A stretch of 64,000 bases of DNA from Pannonibacter sp051860505 (GCF_051860505.1 NZ_JBHYDX010000012.1:1-64000); one strand, 5' to 3'; positions 8,985 through 17,614 are shown, counted from the stretch's first letter. The notes: generated by a model not told the origin, from the sequence alone. Numbers and translations are program-made.

Positions 8985-10532
8985 TCAGCCGCCGATCCGC
9001 TTGTGGAACCAGTGGTTCAGGTCGGCCAGCACCGGATGGGCCAGCGCCCGGTCGAGATAGCCGGCCATGCGTGGCAGATGCGCCATGTAGCCCGGCTTGC
9101 CCTCGCGCAGGTTCAGGCGGATGAACAGGCCGAGAATTTTTGCAACGCGCTGGGCGGCCGTCACCGCATAAGCGGCATGGAAGGGTTCGGGATCGAACCG
9201 CGTGTCGACCGTGCGGCGCGCGGTGACATAAAGGTCGACCAGATACCGTTCCAGCTCGTGTGGCATGTCGACACGGGCATCGAGCGCCAGCGACGACACG
9301 TCATAGGCCAGCGGACCGATGACACAGTCCTGATAGTCGATGAGGCCGAGCCGGTCGATGCCGTGCCGCTGCTCGCGCCAGATGATGTTGGGCGAATGAT
9401 AGTCGCGCAGCACCCAGCCGGTTTCCGCATGCGCGATGTCATCCAGCGCCTTGTGCCAGAGCGCGTGATACTCCTCGCGGACATCGGCGGGAACAAAGTC
9501 CGGCGACACCGGAACACCGGCACGCCAGGGCACGTACCAGTCGAGGAACAGGTCCGCTTCCGTCAAAAGGGCACGGCGGGAATAAGCCGGGATCGTGTAG
9601 CTGCCGCCTCCGGGCAAAGGCAGCGTCTCGGACCAGGGCGCACTCGCGTGCATGTCGGCGAGCAGCAGGGCTGCAGCCTCGTAGCGCTCCGGGATCGGCG
9701 CGTGGTCGTGCACCATGGTATCGGTGCCCAGGTCTTCCAGCACGATGAGGCAGCGGTCTTCATCGGCGGCAAGGATCTCGGGGGCGGCATAGCCGCGTCG
9801 GCGCAGTTCCGTCGTCAGGGCGAGAAACGGCGCGATGGTGCGGGCGCGGTGGACGATCTCGCCATAGCTCGGCGTTTCACCAGGTGCAGCCAGCGTGTAG
9901 AGCGGCGGTGCATTCATGACGATGGCGCTGGCGCCGTCGTAATGCAGCCGTTCATAGGTGCGGGCGGCAGCATCACCAATCAGGTAGCGGCGGGAGGCCT
10001 GGCCCCAGCCGGCCGCATGCATCAGGCTGCGGATGGCGATGGTGCGCTCGAGCCTTGCGCCCCAGCGGGCGGCCGTCCCGGCCTCGTCGGCCGAAAACAC
10101 CACATGCCGGCCGTCGTCGTCGTGGCCGGCGCTGAACGTCAGGAACAGGGCACCGGAAGGCAGCAGGTGCCCGGCCTTTTCCGGCCACTCGACCAGAGCG
10201 GCGCCGGAGGCCACCAGTTCATCGAGCCCGAGTTCAAGCAGCTCTTCCGGATCTTCCAGCCGGTAGAGATCGAGATGCGACACGCTCAGGCGCGGCAGGT
10301 CATAGGTCTGCACCAGCGTGAAGGTCGGGCTTGGAACCTCCAGCGCGCTGTTGGCTGCAAAGGCGCGCAGCAGGGCACGGGCGAAGGTCGACTTGCCGGC
10401 TCCGAGGTTCCCGGACAGGGCGATCAGATCACCGGCGGAGAGGAGGGCGGCCAGATCTTCCGCGAGCCGGATAGTCGCGGCTTCATTGACGAGATCGAGG
10501 CTGAAAAGCTCGGTGGCGGAAACAGGCGCCAT
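8985..10532 (-). CDS. tsaE: TsaE-AmgK fusion: tRNA t6A ATPase plus N-acetylmuramate/GlcNAc anomeric kinase
   Basis: A 515-residue two-domain protein. Residues about 1-155 are TsaE (YjeE), with Walker A GNLGAGKST (Lys47, Ser48) and the HLDLYRLEDPEEL segment; TsaE supports threonylcarbamoyl-A37 formation on tRNAs. Residues about 175-515 are an aminoglycoside-phosphotransferase-fold kinase: VLEDLG, catalytic RDYHSPNIIW (Asp377, Asn382) and metal-binding IDYQD (Asp399). This half resembles AmgK, which phosphorylates MurNAc at C1 for MurU, encoded next downstream. The start is nine bases after the divL stop, so it is co-transcribed with divL. The fusion is known in alphaproteobacteria. Confidence 0.93.
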   Translation of the reverse strand: MAPVSATELFSLDLVNEAATIRLAEDLAALLSAGDLIALSGNLGAGKSTFARALLRAFAANSALEVPSPTFTLVQTYDLPRLSVSHLDLYRLEDPEELLELGLDELVASGAALVEWPEKAGHLLPSGALFLTFSAGHDDDGRHVVFSADEAGTAARWGARLERTIAIRSLMHAAGWGQASRRYLIGDAAARTYERLHYDGASAIVMNAPPLYTLAAPGETPSYGEIVHRARTIAPFLALTTELRRRGYAAPEILAADEDRCLIVLEDLGTDTMVHDHAPIPERYEAAALLLADMHASAPWSETLPLPGGGSYTIPAYSRRALLTEADLFLDWYVPWRAGVPVSPDFVPADVREEYHALWHKALDDIAHAETGWVLRDYHSPNIIWREQRHGIDRLGLIDYQDCVIGPLAYDVSSLALDARVDMPHELERYLVDLYVTARRTVDTRFDPEPFHAAYAVTAAQRVAKILGLFIRLNLREGKPGYMAHLPRMAGYLDRALAHPVLADLNHWFHKRIGG

Positions 10533-10540
10533 GAAAGTCC

Positions 10541-13066
10541 TTATTCGGCGGCAACGCGGCCGCTTGCTTCCGGCCGGGCCGGGAAGATGCAGGTGACCGT
10601 GGTTCCGGCGCCTTCGCGGGATTCGATCTCCACTTCCCCGCCATGCAGCTCGACGAAGCTCTTGACGATGGAAAGGCCGAGACCGGCTCCGCGCCTGCGG
10701 GCCCCGGAATCATGGCCGACAAAACGGTTGAACACCGCCTCTATCATGTCCTGCGGAATACCGCAGCCGCGATCCTTCACCGTGAACACGATGCTGCTGC
10801 CGCGCCGGCCGCAGGTGATGTCGACCACGCCGCCTTCCTCGGAATAGCGCACAGCATTGGCAATCAGGTTGAACAGCACCTGGCGCAGCCGGCGCTCATC
10901 CGCCAGCATTGTGCCAATGTCGTCCGGCACATGGGTGCGCAGGGTGATGTTGGCTTCCGCCAGCCGGTCCTTGAGGCCTTCGACGGCTTCGGAAACGGTG
11001 CGCCCTACATCCACTTCGCTGAGATCCAGCTCCATGATGCCGGCGTCGATGGTGGCCAGATCCAAAATGTCGTTGATGATGGCAAGCAGCGCCGAGGAGG
11101 ACGACAGGATATAGTCGGCATATTCCGACTGCTTGTCGGACAGATCGCCGAATTTCGGGTCGGACAGAAGCTGGGCAAAGCCGATGATGTTGGTCAGCGG
11201 CGAGCGCAGCTCATAGGACACGTGCTGGATAAAGGCGTTCTTGAGGCCATCAGCCTGTTGCAGCGCCTCGTTCTTGTCCACGAGGGCGCGCTCGACGTTG
11301 ACGCTGTCGGTAACGTTAACGAAGGTCACCAGCGTTCCGCCATCCGGCAGGGGCACGGTGGCATAGTCGAGGACCATGCCGTCGCGCCGCTCCATGCGGC
11401 CGGCAAGATGCGTCCGGCTGTCCATCAGACCGGTGACAGAACCGGCCAGCTGCCGCCAGGCCTCGGCCTCGTTGGACGTGGCCGCGCAGTTGTCGACCAC
11501 TTCGTTGACATGCGGCAGGGTGGCAAGGTTCTCTTCCGGCAGATGCCAGATCCGGCCAAAGGCCGGGTTCCACAGCCGCAGGCGACCATCGGAGCCGAAC
11601 ACGGCGACGGCTTCAGACAGGTTGTCCAGCGTTTCGCCCTGGACCCGGATCAGCGCGTTGTAGCGGCTTTCCAGGTCGAGCCGTTCGGTGACGTTTTCAT
11701 AGATATAGGTGACACCGCCTTGCGGATGCGGGTTGGCGATGACGCGCAGCGTGCGGCCGTCCGGCAGGTGCCACCAGAATTCGCGCGCCGCCAGCGACTG
11801 GTAGCTCTCCAGCATCTTGGTGCGCCAGACGCGGTAATCCGCCTGTTCCGGCAGCTTGCGGCCGGCGCGCAGCGTGTCGAGAACGGTTCCGTCTTCCGGG
11901 TTCGCATCGAGAAAGGCCGGGTCGAGATCCCACAGCGCACGGAAGGCTGCGTTGTAGAACTGAAGCTTCCGGTCCGCGCCATAGATGGCAACCGCCGTCG
12001 CAAGCTGATCCAGCGTGCGCCCGTGGAACTCCTCGGTGCGCAGCAGTTCCTTGCGCGTCCGATCAAGTTCCGACACGTCGATGGCCAGCGCAGCGCCGCC
12101 CTGCAGGTTGCGCACATCGGTGACTTCGAAGATCCGGCGCTCGCCGGCTGCCACGATGGGCATGCGGGCGGAAAAAGCGCCGTCTGCCTGGCGGTCGCGG
12201 CGGATCGCTTCGCGCGCGGCAGCATCCAGGAAGTCGATGTTGCCCTCGACGGCTCGCGCCGGGTCGGCAGCATCCACGGCGTGGGCATAGGCGGAATTGG
12301 CCCAGGTGATCCGGCCCTCGCTGTTGCTCTGCCAGGCCGGGGCCGGCATCGCTTCCAGTAGGGCCCGCAGCGTTGCCAGCTCGCCAGCCAGGCGTGCGTT
12401 GAGCGCGCCGAGTTCGGCTTGCGCCTGCCGGTCGCCGGTCAGGTCACTGAGGCGCAGAACGGCCGAGGCACCCGCCGTGCGGCCTACCGCCTCGACAAAG
12501 GTCTGTTCGCGGGTCTCAAGGGTCAGGGAAAAGCTTTCGCCGGCTGAGCGCAGGCGCAGAAGATGGTCCTCGAGCTGCTCGGCCGATTTCGGTTCGAGCC
12601 AGCTGCCAAAGGCAAGCAGTTGTGCCGGCGCGCGCGGAACGCCGGAGCTCTCCGGCAGCACGCCCCACACGCCAGGGCGTGTGCCGATGCGGGTGCCATG
12701 GCTTTCACCGGCGTCGGTCCAGGCGATGATGCGCTGGCCGTCGGTATCGAGCATGGATTCGAGGCGGTCGACAGTGAGGCGCAGGTCCAGCATCTCTGCC
12801 GACATTCCCGCGATCTTTTCGGCAGATATCCGGCGGTTGCGGACATAGGCGAGCGAGGCCGTGATGGCAAAGACGCAGGCGCCGCCAAGTGCGGCCAGCC
12901 AGACCATCTGCGCCGGTGCAACGACAGCGGCCTCCGCCGCCGCCAGTGCGTCGCCGCCACTGGCCAGCATGGCCAGGATGCTGACGCCGGAAAGGGATAT
13001 CCTTTTCAGAATCCGCTTCCGTCGCCCTGCGCTGATGCGCAAGCGTGACACGCCGACTGCCGGCAT
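10541..13066 (-). CDS. divL: DivL-type PAS sensor pseudo-histidine kinase (Tyr replaces phosphoacceptor His)
   Basis: An 841-residue membrane protein. Hydrophobic segments lie at about 24-47 and 55-76. Several PAS domains span about 230-590, each followed by linker helices. The dimerisation helix reads HVSYELRSPLTNIIGF, so the position normally held by the phosphoacceptor His (SHELRTP) is Tyr618. The ATPase domain is complete: N-box NLIANAVRYSEEG, G1 DRGCGIP and G2 GAGLGLSIVKS. In Caulobacter, DivL with this Tyr acts as a regulator that activates CckA and senses DivK, controlling CtrA and asymmetric division. The start has GAGGA seven bases upstream. It lies upstream of tsaE-amgK in one transcript. 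Confidence 0.9.
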   Translation of the reverse strand: MPAVGVSRLRISAGRRKRILKRISLSGVSILAMLASGGDALAAAEAAVVAPAQMVWLAALGGACVFAITASLAYVRNRRISAEKIAGMSAEMLDLRLTVDRLESMLDTDGQRIIAWTDAGESHGTRIGTRPGVWGVLPESSGVPRAPAQLLAFGSWLEPKSAEQLEDHLLRLRSAGESFSLTLETREQTFVEAVGRTAGASAVLRLSDLTGDRQAQAELGALNARLAGELATLRALLEAMPAPAWQSNSEGRITWANSAYAHAVDAADPARAVEGNIDFLDAAAREAIRRDRQADGAFSARMPIVAAGERRIFEVTDVRNLQGGAALAIDVSELDRTRKELLRTEEFHGRTLDQLATAVAIYGADRKLQFYNAAFRALWDLDPAFLDANPEDGTVLDTLRAGRKLPEQADYRVWRTKMLESYQSLAAREFWWHLPDGRTLRVIANPHPQGGVTYIYENVTERLDLESRYNALIRVQGETLDNLSEAVAVFGSDGRLRLWNPAFGRIWHLPEENLATLPHVNEVVDNCAATSNEAEAWRQLAGSVTGLMDSRTHLAGRMERRDGMVLDYATVPLPDGGTLVTFVNVTDSVNVERALVDKNEALQQADGLKNAFIQHVSYELRSPLTNIIGFAQLLSDPKFGDLSDKQSEYADYILSSSSALLAIINDILDLATIDAGIMELDLSEVDVGRTVSEAVEGLKDRLAEANITLRTHVPDDIGTMLADERRLRQVLFNLIANAVRYSEEGGVVDITCGRRGSSIVFTVKDRGCGIPQDMIEAVFNRFVGHDSGARRRGAGLGLSIVKSFVELHGGEVEIESREGAGTTVTCIFPARPEASGRVAAE

Positions 13067-13194
13067 TTCGTGATCCTCATTCGCCGCCTGTAAGTCCGGC
13101 CGGAGGCCGGAGTCCTCAAGGAAATGCCTCGTTTCCCCTGATTCGTCCTGACCATACCGCGTTCGAGAATCACGCTAAAGAGTCTGTTGCTGAA

Positions 13195-13228
13195 AAGTTA
13201 ACAGGCCCCGCTTTGGGGCGGGGCCTGT
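13195..13228 (-). terminator. Intrinsic terminator of ahcY
   Basis: On the minus strand an 11-bp stem, ACAGGCCCCGC / GCGGGGCCTGT with a six-base loop, is followed by TAACTTTTC. It lies about 70 bp after the ahcY stop and separates it from divL. Confidence 0.7.
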
Positions 13229-13295
13229 GTATCGTGCTTTTCCGCAGGGTAAGACTGCGGATCCTTACCATATGTAGTGTCTGGCTAGTGCCAAA

Positions 13296-14684
13296 TCAGT
13301 ACTTGTAGTGTTCCGACTTGAACGGACCGGCCTTCGCAATCCCCAGGTATTGGGCCTGATCGTCGGACAGTTCGGTTAACGTGACGCCGAGCTTGTCGAG
13401 ATGCAGGCGCGCAACCTTCTCGTCGAGGTGCTTCGGCAGGACGTAGACCTCGTTTTGGTACTGGTCGCCGCGGGTGAAGAGTTCGATCTGGGCCAGCACC
13501 TGGTTGGTGAAGCTCGCCGACATGACGAAGCTCGGGTGGCCGGTGGCATTGCCGAGGTTCACGAGGCGGCCCTGCGACAGGAGGATCATCCGCTTGCCAT
13601 CCGGGAACACGACCATGTCGACCTGGTCCTTGACCGGACGCCACTGGAAGTTCTTCAGCGCAGCAACCTGGATCTCGTTGTCGAAGTGGCCGATGTTGCA
13701 GACGATGGCCATGTCCTTCATCGCCCGCATGTGGTCGAGGGTGATGATGTCCTTGTTGCCGGTGGCGGTGACGAAGATGTCGGCGGTGCCGGCAACCTGG
13801 TCGAGGGTCTTGACGTCAAAGCCGTCCATCGCGGCCTGCAGGGCGCAGATCGGGTCGATTTCGGTGACGATGACGCGGGCGCCGGAGCCGGCGAGCGACT
13901 GGGCCGAGCCCTTGCCGACGTCGCCGTAGCCGCAGACCACGGCGACCTTGCCCGACATCATCACGTCGGTGCCGCGGCGGATGCCGTCGACGAGCGATTC
14001 GCGGCAGCCATAGCGGTTGTCGAACTTGGACTTGGTGACGCTGTCGTTGACGTTGATCGCCGGGAACGGCAGCTGGCCCTTCTTCTGCATCTCATAAAGA
14101 CGCATCACGCCGGTGGTGGTCTCTTCCGTCACGCCCTGGATGAGGTCGCGCTGCTTGGTGAACCAGCCCGGGTTCTTGGCCATGCGCTTCTTGATCTGGG
14201 CGAAGAGGTATTCCTCTTCTTCCGACTTCGGGTTCTCGATCAGGCTGGTCTCGCCGGCTTCAACGCGGGCGCCGATCAGGATGTAGAGGGTGGCATCGCC
14301 GCCGTCATCGAGGATCATGTTGGCACCTTCCGGGAAGTCGAAGATGCGGTCGGCGTAGTCCCAGTATTCTTCCAGCGTCTCGCCCTTGGTGGCGAACACC
14401 GGGATGCCGGCAGCGGCAATCGCGGCAGCGGCCTGGTCCTGGGTCGAGAAGATGTTGCACGAGGCCCAGCGGACGTCGGCGCCAAGGGCGACCAGGGTCT
14501 CGATCAGAACAGCCGTCTGGATCGTCATGTGCAACGAACCGGCGATGCGGGCGCCCTTCAGCGGCTTGGAAGCGCCAAATTCAGTGCGGCAGGCCATCAG
14601 CCCCGGCATCTCGGTTTCGGCGATCTCGATCTCGGTGCGGCCCCAGTCGGCGAGCTTGATGTCCTTGACGATATAGTCGGTCAT
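13296..14684 (-). CDS. ahcY: Adenosylhomocysteinase (SAH hydrolase)
   Basis: AhcY reversibly hydrolyses S-adenosylhomocysteine to adenosine and homocysteine, removing the product inhibitor of methyltransferases; it is an NAD-dependent cytoplasmic tetramer. The 462-residue protein shows the Rossmann motif VVCGYGDVGKGSA, the substrate-site segments KPLKGARIAGSLHMTIQTAVL (residues about 38-58), VNDSVTKSKFDNRYGCRES and NIGHFDNEI, and the C-terminal tail FKSEHYKY with the conserved Lys and Tyr. The ATG at 14684 (MTDYIVKD) fits homologues; an upstream in-frame ATG would add 18 unrelated residues. Its promoter and a palindromic operator are visible upstream. Confidence 0.98.
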   Translation of the reverse strand: MTDYIVKDIKLADWGRTEIEIAETEMPGLMACRTEFGASKPLKGARIAGSLHMTIQTAVLIETLVALGADVRWASCNIFSTQDQAAAAIAAAGIPVFATKGETLEEYWDYADRIFDFPEGANMILDDGGDATLYILIGARVEAGETSLIENPKSEEEEYLFAQIKKRMAKNPGWFTKQRDLIQGVTEETTTGVMRLYEMQKKGQLPFPAINVNDSVTKSKFDNRYGCRESLVDGIRRGTDVMMSGKVAVVCGYGDVGKGSAQSLAGSGARVIVTEIDPICALQAAMDGFDVKTLDQVAGTADIFVTATGNKDIITLDHMRAMKDMAIVCNIGHFDNEIQVAALKNFQWRPVKDQVDMVVFPDGKRMILLSQGRLVNLGNATGHPSFVMSASFTNQVLAQIELFTRGDQYQNEVYVLPKHLDEKVARLHLDKLGVTLTELSDDQAQYLGIAKAGPFKSEHYKY

Positions 14685-14795
14685 GAAAATGTCCTGTGTC
14701 TGACGGGCCGGTGGCCCGGCGCGGGGCGGAAAACGCATCTGGCCACAAGGCGCGCCAGCCGCGATCCGGCCGGTCCCCCTGCAGCAACCGCCGCC

Positions 14796-14824
14796 CTTAT
14801 ACCCCGCGCCGCCCGCCCCTGCAA
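14796..14824 (-). promoter_or_regulatory. ahcY promoter
   Basis: On the minus strand a -35-like TTGCAG and a -10 TATAAG are separated by exactly 17 bp, about 110 bp upstream of the ahcY ATG. It is the best sigma-70 match in this gap and lies next to the operator palindrome. Confidence 0.55.
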
Positions 14825-14828
14825 TTCA

Positions 14829-14850
14829 GATATAAAGCTTTCTTTATATC
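14829..14850. promoter_or_regulatory. AT-rich operator palindrome upstream of ahcY (candidate SahR site)
   Basis: GATATAAAG-CTTT-CTTTATATC is a perfect 9-bp inverted repeat, very AT-rich in GC-rich surroundings, and lies immediately upstream of the -35 box. SahR, an ArsR-family repressor of SAH recycling genes, binds AT-rich palindromes near ahcY in many proteobacteria. The assignment is inference from position and composition; no sahR gene is in the window. Confidence 0.55.
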
Positions 14851-14935
14851 CCGTTCGAAAAGCTGGGAACGGGGTAAAGGAAGGATGGACAGGACGCCGC
14901 TTCGCCGGGTGCGGGAGCGCACCCGGCGATAGCCG

Positions 14936-15412
14936 TCAGTTCGCCTGGTGCATCACCGTATCTCCGAAAGGATGGTCAAGAACCATTTTCCATGTCCCGT
15001 CCGGCTGCTTGCGCAGAACGGCGACAGACAGTGCCGTTGTGCGTCCACCCGGACCAGGGGCTGTCCATTGCATCAGATGGAGGGCGATGTCACCGGCGAC
15101 AACCACCTCGTGGCCGCCGTAGGAGAAGGCGACACCCGCATCAACAAACTGACGGAACATGGCTGCCAGTTCTGCTGTGCCTGTCGCCACAGTACCGCTC
15201 TGCGCCGCCCCCGGTGCCGGGACGACGACGGCGTCTGGCTCATAGGTGGACAGGATCCCAGGAACATCGCCCCTTGCGAAGGCGTCTGTCATGCGGGTGA
15301 TGGTTTCGTGAATGTCTTCTGTCATGCGGGTGGCTCCGGTGTCTGCATGAAGGGAAGCAGGGGTCAGGCCGAAAAGGACTGCCATCGCCGCTGCCGCGCA
15401 GTGCTTGCGCAT
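14936..15412 (-). CDS. Secreted SnoaL/NTF2-like protein
   Basis: A 158-residue protein with a signal peptide (MRKHC, then a hydrophobic Ala/Leu stretch ending ASLHADTG). The mature part is an NTF2-like fold of the DUF4440/SnoaL type: ETITRMTDAFARGDVPGILSTYEPDAVVVPAPG, then a beta-rich half with TALSVAVLRKQPDGTWKMVLDHPF. Such proteins include steroid isomerases, polyketide cyclases and ligand-binding proteins; the substrate cannot be told. The start has GGAGG six bases upstream. It is divergent from the WYL regulator at 15485 across 72 bp, so that regulator may control it. Confidence 0.8.
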   Translation of the reverse strand: MRKHCAAAAMAVLFGLTPASLHADTGATRMTEDIHETITRMTDAFARGDVPGILSTYEPDAVVVPAPGAAQSGTVATGTAELAAMFRQFVDAGVAFSYGGHEVVVAGDIALHLMQWTAPGPGGRTTALSVAVLRKQPDGTWKMVLDHPFGDTVMHQAN

Positions 15413-15484
15413 TTGAACCTCCGTTGTTGTCGGCCCGTCGTGTATCAAGGGAGGGAGTGACAGTTTCTGGCAGTGGCGGTTCGC

Positions 15485-16174
15485 ATGCGCCTGTTCCGGC
15501 TCTTTTCGCTGATGGATCATTTTCGCTCGCGCCTGCGGCCGACAACGGCGCGGGAACTCGGGCAGCTCCTGGGCGTCTCGGTGCGCACGGTTTACCGGGA
15601 CATCGCCGATCTGCAGGCGATGGGTGCCCCGATTCGTGGGGAGGGCGGCATCGGCTACGTAATGGAACGCGGCTATTTCAAGCCATCGCTGCGATTTGAT
15701 ACCGACGAACTTGAGGCAATTGCCCTCGGCATGCGGTTGGTGGCCGAGCGAGGCGGAGCCCATCTGGCTGAAGCAGCAGGACGTGTGTCGGCCAAGATCG
15801 CCTCGTCGATTGGCGAGGACGCCCGCGAGACGATGATTTCGACCCCGCTTGAAGCCGGGCCGAGTTCGCTCGTGTCTTCACCGGAAGAGCGGAACCGGCA
15901 TGACAGGCTTCGTGTTGCCATTCGCGATCGACAGAGGCTGCGGATCGACTATGTCAGCCGAAGCGGACAGCCGTCCTCCCGCCTTGCCAGGCCGCTTGGA
16001 CTGACCGCATTCGATGAAAGCTGGCTTCTCACAATCTGGTGTGAACGGGCTGAGGATTTCAGACATCTGCGCGTCGATCTCATCCGGTCGGCAGAGCCGA
16101 CCGGCGAGACCTTCAGGCACGAAGCCGGCAAACGGTTTGCGGATGTCCTGCAGCGGGAGCGCGGGGTGCCATAA
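15485..16174 (+). CDS. HTH-WYL (YafY-type) transcriptional regulator
   Basis: A 229-residue DNA-binding regulator. Residues about 1-60 are an HTH_11 winged helix (RPTTARELGQLLGVSVRTVYRDIADLQAMG, then the wing GGIGYVMERGY). After a linker helix, residues about 130-205 form the WYL ligand-sensing domain (LRIDYVSRSG, then LLTIWCERAEDFRHLRVDLI). The C-terminal extension is short. The ligand is unknown. A GTG four codons upstream (15473) is an alternative start. It is divergent from the secreted SnoaL-like gene, its most likely target. Confidence 0.85.
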   Translation: MRLFRLFSLMDHFRSRLRPTTARELGQLLGVSVRTVYRDIADLQAMGAPIRGEGGIGYVMERGYFKPSLRFDTDELEAIALGMRLVAERGGAHLAEAAGRVSAKIASSIGEDARETMISTPLEAGPSSLVSSPEERNRHDRLRVAIRDRQRLRIDYVSRSGQPSSRLARPLGLTAFDESWLLTIWCERAEDFRHLRVDLIRSAEPTGETFRHEAGKRFADVLQRERGVP

Positions 16175-16242
16175 ACCGTCGGACAAAGGCGCGCGCGGTG
16201 CGTGGACCAATCGTCAAGCAGCTGAAAAGAAAAGCCAAAACG

Positions 16243-16272
16243 AAAAAAGGTCCGGCGAACCGGACCTTTTTC
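16243..16272. terminator. Bidirectional intrinsic terminator
   Basis: The stem AAGGTCCGG / CCGGACCTT with loop CGAA is flanked by A-tracts on one side and T-tracts on the other, so it has a U-run in both directions. It lies beyond the WYL regulator (plus) and beyond the tRNA-Leu gene (minus). Confidence 0.85.
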
Positions 16273-16303
16273 ATTCGGATCTGGTAGTGATCCGAAGCAG
16301 ATT

Positions 16304-16390
16304 TGGTGCCCAGGAGAGGACTCGAACCTCCACGCCCTTTCGAGCGCTAGCACCTGAAGCTAGTGCGTCTACCAATTCCGCCACCTGGGC
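16304..16390 (-). tRNA. tRNA-Leu (CAG anticodon)
   Basis: An 87-nt minus-strand tRNA beginning GCCCAGGTGGCGGAAT and ending with an encoded CCA. The seven-pair acceptor stem GCCCAGG / CCTGGGC is perfect. The D-arm is ATTGGTAGACGC, the anticodon loop CTTCAGG reads CAG, a class II long variable arm (GCTCGAAAGGGCGT) is present and the T-loop is GGTTCGAGTCC. It reads CUG leucine codons. A sigma-70 promoter is visible just upstream. Confidence 0.97.
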
Positions 16391-16401
16391 TGTGAGAGGG
16401 G

Positions 16402-16430
16402 CTTTTAAGGATGGCCCGGGGGGTTGTCAA
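16402..16430 (-). promoter_or_regulatory. tRNA-Leu promoter
   Basis: On the minus strand TTGACA and TAAAAG are separated by 17 bp, ending 11 bp before the mature 5' end of tRNA-Leu. The -35 box is a consensus match. Confidence 0.75.
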
Positions 16431-16564
16431 TCGGGCTTTTGAGGAAAAATGTGTTTGTGTACATCGTGCCTTCACACTGGGCTGGCAAAGGGCTAAGAAC
16501 CCTCGGGTAGCCGCTGTGGGGCGGCATTCGGATTTCTCAAGCGACGCGACAGGGAGCGGCAGGC

Positions 16565-17539
16565 ATGTCCAAGGCGCTCAACGGAAAACTCGTAACAGTG
16601 TTTGGCGGTTCGGGCTTCATCGGCCGCCATGTGGTTCAGGCGCTGGCGCGCCGTGGCTACCGGATCCGCGCGGCCGTGCGCCGGCCGGACCTGGCCGAGC
16701 ACCTGCAGCCGCTCGGCGGCGTCGGGCAGATCATGCCCGTGCAGGCCAATCTGCGCTATCGCTGGTCGGTCGACCGGGCGGTTGAAGGCGCGGATGCGGT
16801 GGTCAACCTGGTCGGCATTCTGGCGGCTTCCGGCAAGCAAACCTTCGACGCAGTGCAGGCCTTTGGTCCGCGCGCCATCGCAGAAGCGGCCCGCGGCGCC
16901 GGGCTCTCCGCCATCACGCATCTCTCCGCCATCGGTGCGGATGCGGCTTCCGATGCGGACTATGCCCGCACCAAGGCCGCCGGCGAGGCGGCGGTGCTGG
17001 AAACGCTGCCGGACAGCGTGATCCTGCGGCCTTCCATTGTCTTTGGCCCGGAAGACCAGTTCTTCAACCGTTTTGCTGCCATGGCGCGGATGTCTCCAGC
17101 CCTGCCGCTGATCGGCGGCGGGATGACGAAGTTCCAGCCGGTCTATGTCTGTGATGTCGCCGAAGCCGTTGCCAAGGCTGTCGACGGTGAGCTGACGCCG
17201 GGCGCTGTGTATGAGCTGGGCGGCCCTGAAGTGAAGAGCTTCAAGGAGTGCATGGAACTGATGCTCGAGGTCATCCAGCGCCAGCGCCTGCTTTTGCCGA
17301 TACCTTTCGGGATTGCAGGCCTTCAGGCCGGCATTCTGGAACGGCTGCCGGGCAAGCTGCTGACCACCGATCAGGTCCGCATGCTCAAGGTGGACAATGT
17401 CGTCTCCGCAGAGGCTGAGCAGGCCGGCCGCACGCTGGCAGGCATGGGCATCAACCCGTCCTCGCTGGCAGCCGTGCTGCCGACCTATCTCGACCGGTTC
17501 CGCGAGCGCGGTCAGTACGACGCGCACCGCCTCGCCTGA
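16565..17539 (+). CDS. NDUFA9-like NAD(P)-binding oxidoreductase (complex I NDUFA9 subunit family)
   Basis: A 324-residue atypical short-chain dehydrogenase. The N-terminal Rossmann motif is VTVFGGSGFIGRHVV (residues about 9-23). The conserved Tyr/Lys region reads DADYARTKAAGEAAV, and SVILRPSIVFGPEDQFFNRF is characteristic of this family. Mitochondrial NDUFA9 is an accessory complex I subunit that holds NADPH; bacterial relatives in alphaproteobacteria are probably linked to complex I or quinone metabolism, but no nuo genes are here. It is a single-gene unit with a strong terminator directly after it. Confidence 0.88.
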   Translation: MSKALNGKLVTVFGGSGFIGRHVVQALARRGYRIRAAVRRPDLAEHLQPLGGVGQIMPVQANLRYRWSVDRAVEGADAVVNLVGILAASGKQTFDAVQAFGPRAIAEAARGAGLSAITHLSAIGADAASDADYARTKAAGEAAVLETLPDSVILRPSIVFGPEDQFFNRFAAMARMSPALPLIGGGMTKFQPVYVCDVAEAVAKAVDGELTPGAVYELGGPEVKSFKECMELMLEVIQRQRLLLPIPFGIAGLQAGILERLPGKLLTTDQVRMLKVDNVVSAEAEQAGRTLAGMGINPSSLAAVLPTYLDRFRERGQYDAHRLA

Positions 17540-17572
17540 GGCAGTGCTCCGACGGAGCTGCGCCCACTTGCG

Positions 17573-17612
17573 AACAGGATCACAGCCCGGACCGGCTGTG
17601 ATCCTGTTTTTG
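17573..17612 (+). terminator. Strong intrinsic terminator after the NDUFA9-like gene
   Basis: A perfect 15-bp stem, AACAGGATCACAGCC / GGCTGTGATCCTGTT with a six-base loop, runs into TTTTTGTTTT. On the other strand it abuts the end of the DUF1127 gene and may serve that gene too. Confidence 0.9.
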
Positions 17613-17614
17613 TT

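Noticed and set aside
14685..14935. SAH or SAM riboswitch upstream of ahcY
   Set aside because: I could not find a matching conserved core; the palindrome and promoter explain the visible structure better.
13401..15122. 573-codon plus-strand frame opposite ahcY
   Set aside because: Mirror of ahcY codon bias; ahcY on the minus strand is unambiguous.
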